A stretch of 19,066 nucleotides of DNA from Pseudopyrenochaeta lycopersici. Taxonomy: Eukaryota > Ascomycota > Dothideomycetes > Pleosporales > Pseudopyrenochaetaceae. The notes under the pieces are model-generated. The model did not search any database and had not been told where the DNA came from. It worked only from the letters and a program-made list of their open reading frames with translations. Below are positions 1 to 9,566 of this stretch, one piece after another. The stretch spans positions 1 to 19,066 of the forward strand of contig NHZP01000162.1 in NCBI GenBank assembly GCA_003313425.1, read 5' to 3'. A program made the translations under genes and the position numbers. Within the stretch, counting starts at the first letter, position 1; each line of letters starts with the position of its first letter.

Positions 1-162
1 GCTTGCCATCTTCCTAGTATCGTAGCTTGGCCAGCAGTACACTTCGAACACCGTACCACCTAGTGTGTGCTCCCAGATCTGATTTCTCAGCTCTGCTGGG
101 AGGGAAAGGAGGTAGAGCCGTTGGACTGGATCCTTTGATAAAGTGGCGTCTGGAGCCGCCAT
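1..162 (-). CDS. 5' part of an F-box-like (DUF7730-type) fungal protein, cut by the window edge
   Basis: Reading the minus strand from the ATG at 162 gives 54 open codons to the window edge with no stop. The translation starts MAAPDATLSKDPVQRLYLLS and continues into LPAELRNQIWEHTLGG followed by TVFEVYCWPS. The L-P-x-E-L-R-N-x-I-W block is the N-terminal signature of a large family of fungal F-box-like/DUF7730 proteins, which are usually a few hundred residues long and of unknown function. The block sits 20-30 residues from the start, as in the family, which supports this ATG. Only the first exon or part of it is visible. Function and length cannot be judged; the family assignment rests on one short motif. 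Confidence 0.6.
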   Translation of the reverse strand, partial: MAAPDATLSKDPVQRLYLLSLPAELRNQIWEHTLGGTVFEVYCWPSYDTRKMAS

Positions 163-2509
163 GCCCAGTTGTTGTCGTAGGGGACCGTAAGGTAGCAATG
201 AATGAAGATGTTGGTTTACAGCAGACTAGTTAAGCAGCGCAAATCTGGCGAGGAGCTCTCTCATTGATGGGCACTGCTATATGCATAAAGCCTATAAATA
301 TACGTGCAGCTGCGATAAGTTGAAGTGCTTGTGAAAGACCAGACTAAAAGCATGTAGAAGCTATGTGCGAACCCGCATGAGCATATGGTGCAGTAGGAAG
401 CATATGACTTCGAACCAGCGTATTCATGGCGCGTGTATCACATGCGACGATGGTTAATTGAACAACAAGTGCTTAGTCATGCACCCTGCGCGAAGAGAGC
501 GGGAGAGGTAAATGTTGTCAGCAGAATTCGATCAGCCAATCTTCGCATGCATGGGCGCTCTGGGCAGTAGAGCAATCATCAGACAGCTAGGTAACTGTGG
601 TGTATCATGCATTGAAAGCAAAGCAAACATCAGCCTCAAGCTATATGCGAGTGTAGCAGATTACTCTTTTCCACCGCAGGAGCGCTTCGCGGCCCCAGTG
701 ACTAAAGTAGCAGCACAGGTCTTGGGGCTGTGAATTCTCTTTAGAAAATATTATAATTCATCGATTGTAGAGTCGCGGCCCTAAGCAGACCCATGCAACA
801 ACGATGTTGGCCTCAAAGGTAAAAAGCAATACAACCTCTTTGTTCAACGTTGCAGCTTATTTTGCAAATCCTCCCCACATCCATAGTAGCTAAGCAAATT
901 ATTTTCTTGTTTCCATCATCGATAGTCCGGCTTTCCTGAAATACAAAATCTTGTGCTGATCGACAAAGCCTCGTCTTTCAGCGGTGTACAGAAAAGGGCT
1001 CTTGGTGTTCTGTCAGAATTTAATGAATCTTTTGGTCAGAATGGATGAGAATTGATGGGGGTCAGGTTCTTTTATTTATTGATTTTTCTGTCGTTTCGTG
1101 GTGGTGTTGGTTGTTATGTTCGTTGGTTCTGTTCTCTCTCCTTTTTAAACACAGACCTGATACATCGGTGATACATAGGTGATACCGTCCACCGATGCAG
1201 TATTCGTGTACTTCCAGTTTTTATGCCTCTTATCTGACACGTACATTTGGACCCGTTTGCCTCACTCCCTCCCGATGGTACTTTCCATGCCCCGAAACCT
1301 TCGATCGATAGTTTCACACATTCTAAAAGGAACTTCCCCATGTGCAGATACCACCCAATCAGATGATTCATTAGGTTAGAGTTCGTGAAGGTCTCTGGCG
1401 TGATCCTAGTGGCAGTCAGTCCTCTGTCAAGAGCGGCTTGTATTAGATCACAACAGACTGCAAGCTGGTATGACATTTCAGGCTTTCGAGAAGCACAGAT
1501 ACTGGACACTGTTACAAATGTGTGGAACTGATCAGGACGGCATCCTACCAAGTACAATGGAAAGAGAAATGAATATGGCCATGGTACGCGAGTTTCGAAG
1601 ATGGTTGATGCAGTACACCCAGCGGGTTGACTGACTTATTATTTCACGGGGCGAAACATGCTAATAAGTCTCGTATAAGGCAGGCGTTAATTGGACGTTC
1701 TCCAGATCAGCAGCATAACCAATGAGCCGCGTGCGCCGCCGAATGGCATTGCCGGAGAGCTGAATCTCGGCCAGTCATCCGAACCAAGAAGATGATTATC
1801 TTTACCCTAATCCCAGCTCTCTGCTTACATTGATGGACGAGAAATGGCGTGATATGTGGGACTGATAGACGCAGAGGTTTTATGATGATAGGGGTCTGCT
1901 TCGAAATGAGAGCAGTCCGTTGCGTCTTCCTCAAGTATGAGACTGCATATGCAGCATAAACAGACGGTGACGAGTGCTCCATCATCCAATGCTCCTAATG
2001 CCTCTGCCATTGGTCGTTGTCACTGAAGCTCGAATGAGGTCAATAAAGGATATTACAACGATCCTCAAGCGTTCAATTGCCAGCTTATGCTTCGTGGGAG
2101 CAAGCAAACGAATGTCTCGTGGGTTAGCCCCCCGAATTCGCTTCATGGAATCATCAGTTCACCACTTTGACCAATTTACAGTGAGTTCAGTCCAACAGCC
2201 ATAGATGGGTTACGCGAAATAGTTTATGAAGGATGATTCCAGGTACACAGGTTTAACCTTGACTGCAAAAATGTTGAGTGTACATGCATGAATTCAGATC
2301 TATATATCTGCTCGAACGAATCATTGTGGCGGAAAGGGAGAGCTCAAGCTTGACATCTTTCTAACTCGAGAGCGCGTTCGATGCACCACGCAGAGACATC
2401 TCCATCTGAGCAGCTTGAGATGGGATTGACACTTGTTGTTCCAGTAAATGATTGTATAGAACCAAGAGGCGACCTCGATCCATCAATCCCCTTGCTGATA
2501 TTTGGTGCT
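163..2509. other. Long stretch without a confident gene
   Basis: About 2.3 kb. Short open frames occur on both strands, the longest being 1114-1557 (-), but most begin at a non-ATG codon, overlap one another on opposite strands and match no family I recognise. The segment 1060-1145 is rich in T and in GTT/TTCTCTC runs, as fungal promoters or 3' regions often are. I see no repeat, tRNA or clear splice-linked exons here. Confidence 0.4.
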
Positions 2510-2881
2510 TCAAGAATGATGAAGAGATGGATTCATGATGAGCCCTTTCCTCCCATTTGACATCTTCTGTGATGCTACAAGTGACCTCGAGTGAGCGTGG
2601 GTGATCCAGTGTCCTTCAGTCAACCTAGTCGACCCAGAACCACCCCGAAACGGTATATGAAAGTCGTTGGAAGGGGCGATGGAGGCTCTCCAGACGTTAT
2701 AGTATTGTTGCTGTGCAAGCTCCTCGTCGAAGCTGAAGATACATTCATCGTCGGTAGTTTCCATTCGTTCCCCGAGCGGTGTTGTGGCCTGGTGCGTCGA
2801 TTCAGGCCACGCACGGTAGCCTAATGTAGCCGCCGCTTGCGTCCACTTCGGCGTCGATTTTGGTCCACGTTCGTAAGGCAT
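2510..2881 (-). CDS. Possible small uncharacterised protein
   Basis: A single ATG-started frame of 123 codons begins MPYERGPKSTPKWTQAAATL and includes a central acidic/aromatic stretch (ETTDDECIFSFDEELAQQQY). It is the longest of three overlapping frames in this stretch, the other two being one on each strand. No signal peptide, membrane segment or named domain is visible. The C-terminal third is rich in Ser, His and Arg and could be intron read-through, so the true 3' end may lie elsewhere. I do not recognise the family. Its reality rests only on length and a reasonable amino-acid composition. Confidence 0.3.
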   Translation of the reverse strand: MPYERGPKSTPKWTQAAATLGYRAWPESTHQATTPLGERMETTDDECIFSFDEELAQQQYYNVWRASIAPSNDFHIPFRGGSGSTRLTEGHWITHAHSRSLVASQKMSNGRKGLIMNPSLHHS

Positions 2882-3221
2882 TGGGTAGTCTCAAAGCTGG
2901 AGTTGTCCCGTGAGACTGACTGACTCACACACCCGTCTCAAATAGGCTCATTTGTCAATCATGCCCGCTTATATAGACTTCGACAGTAACTTGGGTGGTA
3001 AGTATGATCTTGGCAAACAGTCATGTTCATTGTTGTGGGGCACTAATAAGCGTTCGAAGACTCCATCATCAAAGCCTTCCGAACAATCTGGGCACGGATT
3101 ACATATTCAGCATATGCGAGCAGTGTAATAATGCTGGAAAGGCGAAAACTTGCACCTTGAACAGAGTAATTATTCTACCTGCCCCAAGAAAAGGCTCGCT
3201 TTTCTCTACAGTATCTCCTCT

Positions 3222-3317
3222 GCTTCCGGAGGTTCCGCAGACAGAAGTAGTTATCGGTCCTACTATTGATAGCTCTATCCTATGCAGTACATCTATGCTT
3301 CTCCTTGTATCTGACAG
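3222..3317 (+). repeat. Diverged dispersed repeat, copy A
   Basis: This roughly 95-bp segment opens with gcttccggaggttccg and closes with tatctgacagg. A shorter, diverged relative in the same orientation lies at 17242-17323. The copies share the 16-base opening, a middle block (atcct-tgc-gtac-tct with a few transitions) and the closing block, where tatctgacagg corresponds to tatctaacagg. Its right part overlaps the 3' end of the 3293-4180 gene. It may be a relic of a mobile element; no terminal repeats or target duplications are visible. Confidence 0.4.
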
Positions 3318-4180
3318 GGTGATGCCGGAGAATACATCTGGAGAAGAGACGACTGAATGTCGCTCTCATCGATGTGTATGCCTGTTGCACTCCGATTCCG
3401 GCCAGTATGATTGGGAGGTAGTTGCTGCATGAATCCTGTGTGCGACGGCCGATCTGAAGCAGGTTTCGACTCGCTCGCGATATACCGCAGCGCGGCGCAG
3501 AAGCGCTTGCCGAAAGTCTTTCTTTCTTCAGGAAAACACGCCTGCACTATCCCAGCAGAGACGAAGTACCATTTCACCACCAGTGCAAGTCGAGCGCTAT
3601 CGGCTTGTGTGATGGTTCGGGGGTCTCGCGGGTACGTCCTATTGAAAGGATGGAGGATACGATGGTTCGCAACCATTTCAGTACTTGTATGGATTTTGGC
3701 GCAGCCCTGCGCGTCCTCGATGTAGAACTCTACTTTGTGGAAGGCACTCATTGGCACCAGGTATGCAAAGATGTCGTCGCCTTTTTGTGCATGGTGGCCG
3801 ATGAGCAGCTTCTTCGGCTGAGCATGAGAGAGCAAGTCTTGCTGGACAAAATGTACTTGTTCTGCTCTTGGTATGTTCTCTAAGAGATATATTGCGCCAC
3901 AGGAGTGCAGGTAGCTGTGTATCCTGCTCTGGTCGCCGTCGACGTTCCGTGGAGCGTAAGGCAACACTCTTTTGGATGCGGTGCGCGTCGTATTGGATGA
4001 TGTTGTCGGTGTTGCGCCCATCGAATACTTCGCAGACTGGTACGACTTGCCTAGCGCTGCCGCGGTCCTGGAGGGGGACACATTGGGTTTGTGGTGGATA
4101 CGATCAGCTTGTCGCTGACAGTGGGTGAAGCCTTGAGAGGTATGCTTCTGACACTTCTGTGGACTGCTAGATCCGGTCAT
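3293..4180 (-). CDS. Uncharacterised 295-residue protein
   Basis: The open frame extends to 4237, but its first codon there is TTG. The first ATG is at 4180 and gives MTGSSSPQKCQKHTSQGF, which I take as the start. The N-terminal 75 residues or so are Ser/Thr/Gln-rich and probably disordered. From about residue 80 onward the composition is that of a folded domain, with segments such as QSRIHSYLHSCGAIYLLENI, DDIFAYLVPMSAFHKVEFYI and DSARLALVVKWYFVSAGI. No signal peptide, transmembrane helix or catalytic motif is evident. It is one of the longest uninterrupted frames in the window, which supports a real gene. The final 25 or so codons overlap repeat copy A, so the C-terminus may be recent or truncated. 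I do not recognise the family. Confidence 0.5.
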   Translation of the reverse strand: MTGSSSPQKCQKHTSQGFTHCQRQADRIHHKPNVSPSRTAAALGKSYQSAKYSMGATPTTSSNTTRTASKRVLPYAPRNVDGDQSRIHSYLHSCGAIYLLENIPRAEQVHFVQQDLLSHAQPKKLLIGHHAQKGDDIFAYLVPMSAFHKVEFYIEDAQGCAKIHTSTEMVANHRILHPFNRTYPRDPRTITQADSARLALVVKWYFVSAGIVQACFPEERKTFGKRFCAALRYIASESKPASDRPSHTGFMQQLPPNHTGRNRSATGIHIDESDIQSSLLQMYSPASPCQIQGEA

Positions 4181-5065
4181 GGTGTGTAACGTTGGTTGGG
4201 GTGAGTAGGAGTAGAAGGTGATCTTTACCACCCGCAAACTTTGCGTGAGAATTGTTGACAGGTCTAGAAAGTATGGTGATATCTGATCGGAGAGACCGAA
4301 ATTTTAGACTTTCGGTGAGACCGAGAATATCGGATTCACCGTCGGCCAGACCGAAGAGCTGAAGTTGAGGCCGTAGATATAAAGGAGCAGGTTGCGCTCT
4401 ATAGAAGAGTGGGAGACAACTCAAAATAGAGATAATTGCAAGTCTATTGAGAATTGCATCACATGTTCCACGTATTTGAGTACTCAAACCAACAAGAATT
4501 GCATGCTGCCGTGTTGCTGATAGACAGAAACTGCGGCGCTTATAAGAGGAAACGAAGTGGCTTGAGAAAGATGCTAAGCAGGTGCGCTTAAGGCTGATGA
4601 TTTGAGACTACGTCAAGTCAAGTGAGTGATATGGGAAGTAAAAGCTTGATAACCACATTGCAGCACACTTTTGAAGCGGTTTGAGTCAGACCATACTAGT
4701 CTCGTAAGAAGTGAACACAACACTTATCAGGCTCGTGAACACTAAGCTAGCTGCAGCGGTCATCGGTGACAGCGCACTCAACATGAACGTCATGAGATGT
4801 ATTGTCTCTGCGATCAGGTTCTCATCATGCATGTTGCTTCGCAAGCAGTGAACGGGAGACAAAGTCGTGGCTCACTTCTATATTACTGCGCAACGATTCT
4901 CTGAGTCAAATCGCAGAAGCAACACTGCATCATAGAAGTCACGCTATCATGCTGAGAACCATTACACTCATAATCCGAAACAATGCACACAGAGTATTCT
5001 GTTGCCTGCGATCTGCTCATGTTCTATTCAACAATCCAACCCGACACCCAAGCCACGGCGTTCGC
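4181..5065. other. Intergenic stretch with small repeated GAGACCGA motif
   Basis: This lies between two minus-strand genes, upstream of the 3293-4180 gene. The only structure I see is the cluster of GAGACCGA-like motifs at 4292-4354, listed separately. The open frame at 4802-5182 (+) runs antisense into the 3' end of the next gene and shows no domain. Confidence 0.4.
4292..4354 (+). repeat. Three GAGACCGA-like motifs with a small hairpin, upstream of the 3293-4180 gene
   Basis: GAGACCGA occurs exactly at 4292-4299 and 4317-4324, and AGACCGA at 4348-4354, spaced 25 and about 30 bases apart. The first copy begins an inverted pair, CCGAAA at 4296-4301 with TTTCGG at 4310-4315. The cluster lies 110-175 bases upstream of the ATG at 4180, where a transcription-factor or transcript-structure element could act. 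Function is inference only. Confidence 0.25.
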
Positions 5066-5075
5066 TTAGCGAACG
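5059..5075. other. Perfect 7-bp hairpin with the stop codon in its loop
   Basis: The sequence cgttcgc-tta-gcgaacg is a perfect inverted repeat with a 3-base loop. On the minus strand the loop is TAA, the stop codon of the 5066-5922 gene. It could be chance or a structure at the end of the coding region. It lacks the T-run of a bacterial-type terminator. Confidence 0.35.
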
Positions 5076-5922
5076 ATGTTGTCTGTCCTCCGCCGCTTCT
5101 TCTTCGGAGTGTCTACCCCACCCGAGACCCTTTGATCATGCACCCGATGCCCAACCCACTTCAACGCTGGCTTGTCACATAGTTCACGATCCGCAAGATG
5201 CACGTCCCATGCAGCATTTACATGGCACCGTGCATAATTTCCTGTACATCCATCTAGCTCTAATATGTCAGTAGCTGCGGTATGGTCAGCGGGCTTTTCT
5301 TGGTACTTGGTCCCTGATCCAGGATTCTCCTGAGCCACATCGTCGTCAATGTGGCCTGGGAGTACCTCTCCTGGCTCGTAGATCTCTAGTTCCTCCTCCG
5401 TCTCACTGGCAGTAGATGCGTGATTGGGACTGTGTTTATGTGATCCCTCATGATCATCTTGACTTTGCTCTTCCGTCGATGGTAACATGCTTTGACGATC
5501 CTGAAGCTTAGTTGGTAGATCTTCGATTCTCGCATTATCTGAATCTGGCTGCAAATACGCATCAGCGGAGGTCGTGGTTTAGCCCACGTAACAACATACC
5601 GCCTGAGGTGACTCCCCCTTTTGAGTCTTAGATTCGCATAATGACATGAGCATCTTCATAAGCTCGACAAGCAATACATCTCGTTCTGCCGCGAGAGACT
5701 TGTTTTGCCTGTACTTCTTAGTATATGCTTGTAAGATGGGTAGTGGCATAATCACCGTTGACGCAGATGGAGATCCTGCAGCGATTTTCGTATAGGCTGC
5801 AGCTCGCGCTTCAAAGACTCCACGATACTCTCTTGCATTGTAGCCAGCTGTTTTTCAGTGTTTTTTTCTCCTTGTTCGAACCGAGTTGCCACGGAGTGTG
5901 ATTTGTCGGAGGCGCTGGCCAT
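5066..5922 (-). CDS. Three-exon coiled-coil protein with acidic middle and C-terminal nuclear signal (252 aa)
   Basis: Exons are 5922-5756, 5708-5600 and 5548-5066 (minus strand). Intron 1 (5755-5709, 47 bp) starts gtgatt, has a tactaag branch-like site and ends tacag. Intron 2 (5599-5549, 51 bp) starts gtatgt, has gctgat and ends ttgcag. Splicing gives one uninterrupted frame of 253 codons including the stop, strong evidence that the gene is real. Residues about 15-85 (KQLATMQESIVESLKREL, then ERDVLLVELMKML) look like a coiled coil. The middle is acidic and Ser/Glu-rich (ASTASETEEELEIYEPGE). The end carries PKKKRRR at residues 240-246, a classical basic nuclear localisation signal. The start is the first ATG after an in-frame TAG; an extra upstream exon ending at the tttag acceptor near 5944 is possible. 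I do not recognise a family. A nuclear oligomeric or chromatin-associated role is inferred from these features only. Confidence 0.65.
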
Positions 5923-6545
5923 ATCTTCGGACAAGTGTTTGGATGCCTAAATGGATAGAGCATGAAACTGCAAGTAGGCGAGCAGCTATCAGTGCTATTT
6001 GAAGGTGCTGCAAGTGCGTCGATTCCTTTCAAGTACTTCAAGGCTGAGCTATGCTTATTGGAAGCACGTTAGTCATGGCAGCGTTTTCCTGGTGCTTCAC
6101 TGGTGTAGCGGACCCACGAGTGAAAGCTATGCAGCTTCGTGACTTTGCGAACGTAGAGTGTCAGAACATCAGCAGCTGCAAACCAAGTTGCGCTACCTAA
6201 ACGTGCACAATCACCTGCGACAATTGTCATCACCAAGATAAAATTCTTTTGTTTCTCACTATCTCTGCTTACGTGGCGTATTTGCGGAGATATCGAAGGT
6301 CTTGAAGGATGTCTTACGAAGTATGCTTGTTGCCCATTTGCTTACACGATCCTACGCCATACTGATGACTGAGTCACAGAACGCGCCAATAACTTACACC
6401 TTGCTATCGTTTCAATGATGGATGTTCAAGGCTGCGATCCATATAAGCCTGCCATACTTGATCAGAACTGGGCGCCCATGTATTACCGTTTACATACCCG
6501 CATTCAGGCTGTGCCCTTTGAGCGTAATCGCAATTTCTTACAAGC
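5923..6545. other. Divergent promoter region
   Basis: About 620 bp separate the start codons of two divergently oriented genes. Both may be transcribed from here. No clear TATA box, tandem operator or repeat is seen. A short frame at 5811-6041 (-) overlaps exon 1 of the neighbouring gene in another frame and is not supported. Confidence 0.4.
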
Positions 6546-6992
6546 ATGTCCACACCGACGAGCGAGTCAAACGTGCAACTTGGTCACAGCACTCTTGCCC
6601 GCCAATGCAAGGTCATGCGCTACAAGGAGTTCTTCATCGAGAGCCCTGAAGGCGTCGACGAGCTGGCGATAGACGAAAGCAGCACTGACGGGAGCGAAGA
6701 TGACGAAGACCGGCTTTTCATCGTTCAGGATGAGACTAGTGGTTCCGAAGATGAGTTTGTCCCGCAAGACGACTCAAGCGAAGACGATGATATAAGCGTC
6801 AGCTCTGACCTCCACCACGACCTTACAGACGGCTCGGATGATGGGTATGATCTAAGCGATATGTACGCTGTACTTATGAGCAGTATGAATGATGAAGCAG
6901 CTGCGAAGGAAAACCGGGGGCACAGAGCAGAGTTGGAGGATCAGATTGAAAGCTTGCCTACTAGCGACTCTGCCACCTCGAAGGCGGCTTGA
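6546..6992 (+). CDS. Small, very acidic, probably disordered protein (148 aa)
   Basis: A single-exon frame starts at an ATG with A at -3 (caagcATG). After an ordinary N-terminal 45 residues (including MRYKEFFIESPEGVDELAID) it becomes dominated by Asp, Glu and Ser from about 45 to 110, for example SSTDGSEDDEDRLFIVQDE and DDSSEDDDISVSSD. The many S/T-D/E-x-D/E patterns are typical casein-kinase-2 targets. No membrane segment or folded domain is seen. Such acidic tracts are common in histone chaperones and other nuclear proteins, but no family is recognised. It diverges from the coiled-coil/NLS gene at 5066-5922, and co-regulation is possible. Confidence 0.5.
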   Translation: MSTPTSESNVQLGHSTLARQCKVMRYKEFFIESPEGVDELAIDESSTDGSEDDEDRLFIVQDETSGSEDEFVPQDDSSEDDDISVSSDLHHDLTDGSDDGYDLSDMYAVLMSSMNDEAAAKENRGHRAELEDQIESLPTSDSATSKAA

Positions 6993-7427
6993 ACTACTTG
7001 ACAGCTTGTCATAACTTCCGAGATGGGCTTAGGGGCAGAAGTGGTCGAGCGTGTAGTGGCTGAGCTACCTCCGCTTGTAAATAGAGCAACTGCGGAGAGG
7101 AAGAGCAATTATCATGGCTGTGGATGAGCAACATGTAACTCCTCTATGCGAAGCGTACGGGGTTGTGAGTCCGTATCCCCAAATAAGCTGTCCTATGATT
7201 GGACACGACGCAAAAACAAATCTCTCTCAAGTCTTCATGATGTTTGCCATGCTAAATTTGTCTCGCTGATGCTAACCTTGGTACAGTGATTGAGGAATTG
7301 CTAACAGAGATTAGTGGCTTATGGTTAACTTGAGTTTATGACATATGTGCACCCATCTTGATATTGATATTTACATGCTTATACCGCCGCATTTTGTCTC
7401 ATTTGAAAAGATTTCTTCTTTGGTGAT
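6993..7427. other. Intergenic, nothing recognised
   Basis: This 435-bp stretch lies between the 3' ends of a plus-strand gene and the minus-strand telomere-protein relic. No exon, repeat or RNA gene is seen. The frame at 7345-7818 (+) is antisense to the relic. Confidence 0.4.
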
Positions 7428-8420
7428 TCATCCCGTGCCAACCTCTGTATCGCCCCCATCAGCATACTGCAGATTGAACGGAGTCAAATCGTCTGGTCCA
7501 GCATCTAGTTCATTGCGATCGGCATTGTGCAAAATCCCGTGTGATTCCGATTTAGCATCGTATGCGGTCTTCTGCTCCGCAGTGCGGCAGACCTCGGAGA
7601 GTGCAGGCCCTTCCGCTCACGCAAATGACCGCCCTTCCTTGTCCTCTAGGTCATCAAGGCGGCCTGCTGCAACTGAGAGCGGAGCAGTTTCTGGGGGAGA
7701 GCTTAGCGTGTCCCACATGGATGTCGCACGACTGAGCGATAGCGGCGACACCTGGTCGATGTTAAAGTCATCATCTATGTCACTGTATTCGTCGGGAGAC
7801 AGAGTCCTCGCGTTGTAGGTCCAAGCTTTCCGGTCTCCATAATGCTTCCGCCGCCGGTTCCTGGCCGAGCTCTCACCCCTGTGCACCGATGTAACGTGCG
7901 GGTCACCGAAAAAGGGTCCCTCCGAGAGTCGTAATCGCTTGAAGAAGGCGGGAGCGGACCATTGTCTAACAGGACTCGGATCTGCCACAGCTTCTCGGCG
8001 AGAGGGCGACTGTGACGCAGGCGTTGGCGCGGCATTGACGATTGCAAGATCTGCGAGCGCGCTGTCGTTGCGAAAAATTTGAACAATGACGGTCGTCGTG
8101 TATAGAAGCTCCCAGTCTATGCTCTTCCCTGGAACGTCAACCACTCCTTCCTGTACAAATTCCGCACCCTGCAGGTTCAATATAATATTGTCTCCTATTC
8201 CGATGCCCGTCGACGCAAGAGCTTTTGCGCTCGGCCCTGAAAAGCAAGCTCTGGCCTGGCCGTTCTTTCGGCGCAACCTGAAGTCGGGCTCAGCGAGTAA
8301 TAGCGCGAATCGGCATGTTGAAGACGAGTATGGCCAAATCAGAGTGACTGTGGCTTTGATACATTTTGATCCAAGTGCAGGTAGACCTGGGCGAAGGGCA
8401 GAGATGCGTACTTCATTCAT
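7428..8420 (-). pseudogene. 5' fragment of a telomeric ssDNA-binding POT1/Cdc13-domain gene with an in-frame TGA
   Basis: From the ATG at 8420 (MNEVRISALRPGLPALGSK) the frame shows the N-terminal OB-fold of fungal POT1/Cdc13-domain proteins: KATVTLIWPYSSSTCRFALL, then EPDFRLRRKNGQARACFSG, then GIGIGDNIILNLQGAEFV, then DVPGKSIDWELLYTTTVIVQ. This covers residues about 10-120 and is followed by the family's conserved linker (QWSAPAFFKRLRLSEGPFF, then RKAWTYNARTLSP). A TGA interrupts at 7619-7617, yet the same frame continues for 62 more codons with family-like text (LQYADGGDTEVG) before the next TGA at 7430-7428. From memory of the family, homologues are much longer, and the remainder is absent here. 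The domain normally binds single-stranded telomere overhangs. I read this as a truncated, nonsense-broken copy. A short expressed OB-fold protein of 267 residues ending at the first TGA is the alternative. An upstream start at 8495 is possible but would add residues the family lacks. Confidence 0.75.
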
Positions 8421-9566
8421 GCTGTGTAAAGCGTTGGTGAGCCGCCCTCGTGAAACGAATGCTACTGAATATACAACTTTATGCACTCTGCCCAAAACAT
8501 CGAATTCTCGTGACCAACCACAGCTACTACCCGCAATAAGACTAATTACTTCATAATGTCAGACGAAAGCTATCGAAACCTCTAGCATTTGTACCCCACG
8601 TAAGCAGAGCTCTAGGAGTCAGGCATTGATCGTGGTGCAACCAGGTGCCGGGCAACTATTCCACCAAGCCATGATGCATTCTGTCACACAAGGCGCTGAT
8701 TTCGCAGCAGCTCTCATTTAGAGAAGGCTGAGGCGGTTAAACTTGACCACTAGCAAATTTGGACATTCTTCCAGTATCGTTTCGCTATCTGATTAGACTC
8801 ACACTGGATGTCGCTTATGTGTCTACCAACTCACCCGAGGGCCATTTCGAAGCAACCAAAATTGTGCCGTGGCAATGACGAGCGCATGTGCTCCAAGTTT
8901 TATGCACAGATCAGGTGGTTGTGCCTCGACTTTCAACGCTGAACACAATACGCCTCCTTCCAGTCCCATGTTTGCTATGTGGAATGATCTACGCTCATAA
9001 TTGACGTGGTCTCCATTCATCATGGGCTGATCTCTCATATTTCGAGTATCGATACCACGTCTCTGAGGCTATATTTCTCATGGAATGGCTATTGCCGTTG
9101 TATCCATGCAATCATGCGGACATACAAATTGCTCTAAGAGCGTAAGTCTAGGGGTGGTGCTGTAATGATTCTGGAAATAACAATTCGAGCTGGATCATTG
9201 TGATTCAATCATTTTCAGAGCCAGCAAGATTCAACTGGCAATCAACCTTTGCCGCTTCGAGAAGGAGCGTTATGATTTGGATATAGTAGCAGTCTTCGTA
9301 TCCGCTTGGCAAGACAGTCGCTTGATGAACTGTGGATGCAAAAACACACATCTCAGGCAGTCTATGTGCGTCAGCTGCCACACGCACGACCACAAAAGTA
9401 ATACGAATACGGAAGAGTGAGTAGAGCCAGGCTAGGAACGCATTTGGCATGAGCATCTAGCTCTATCGAAACGCTGGTGTCCTTCATCAGCCATAGAGCT
9501 ATCTAGCTTGCAATTAGCAGCGCCAGAAAGGACTGTCCGCCACTATTGAGCTGGCTGTATCCCGCT
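8421..9566. other. Stretch without a confident gene
   Basis: About 1.15 kb. Two short minus-strand frames (8823-9038 and 9205-9456) have no recognisable motif, and neither links to the other through obvious splice sites. No repeats or RNA genes are seen. Confidence 0.4.

Noticed and set aside
1114..1557. 147-codon minus-strand frame
   Set aside because: It starts at TTG, has no recognisable domain, and runs into low-complexity T-rich DNA at its 3' end; not enough to call a gene.
7617..7619. Programmed read-through or selenocysteine at the TGA in the telomere-protein fragment
   Set aside because: The TGA is followed by GCG rather than the CTA context known for efficient read-through, fungi of this group lack selenocysteine insertion, and the frame stops again 62 codons later.
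7345..7818. 157-codon plus-strand frame
   Set aside because: It is antisense to the POT1/Cdc13-domain fragment, whose minus-strand translation has clear family motifs; the plus frame has none.
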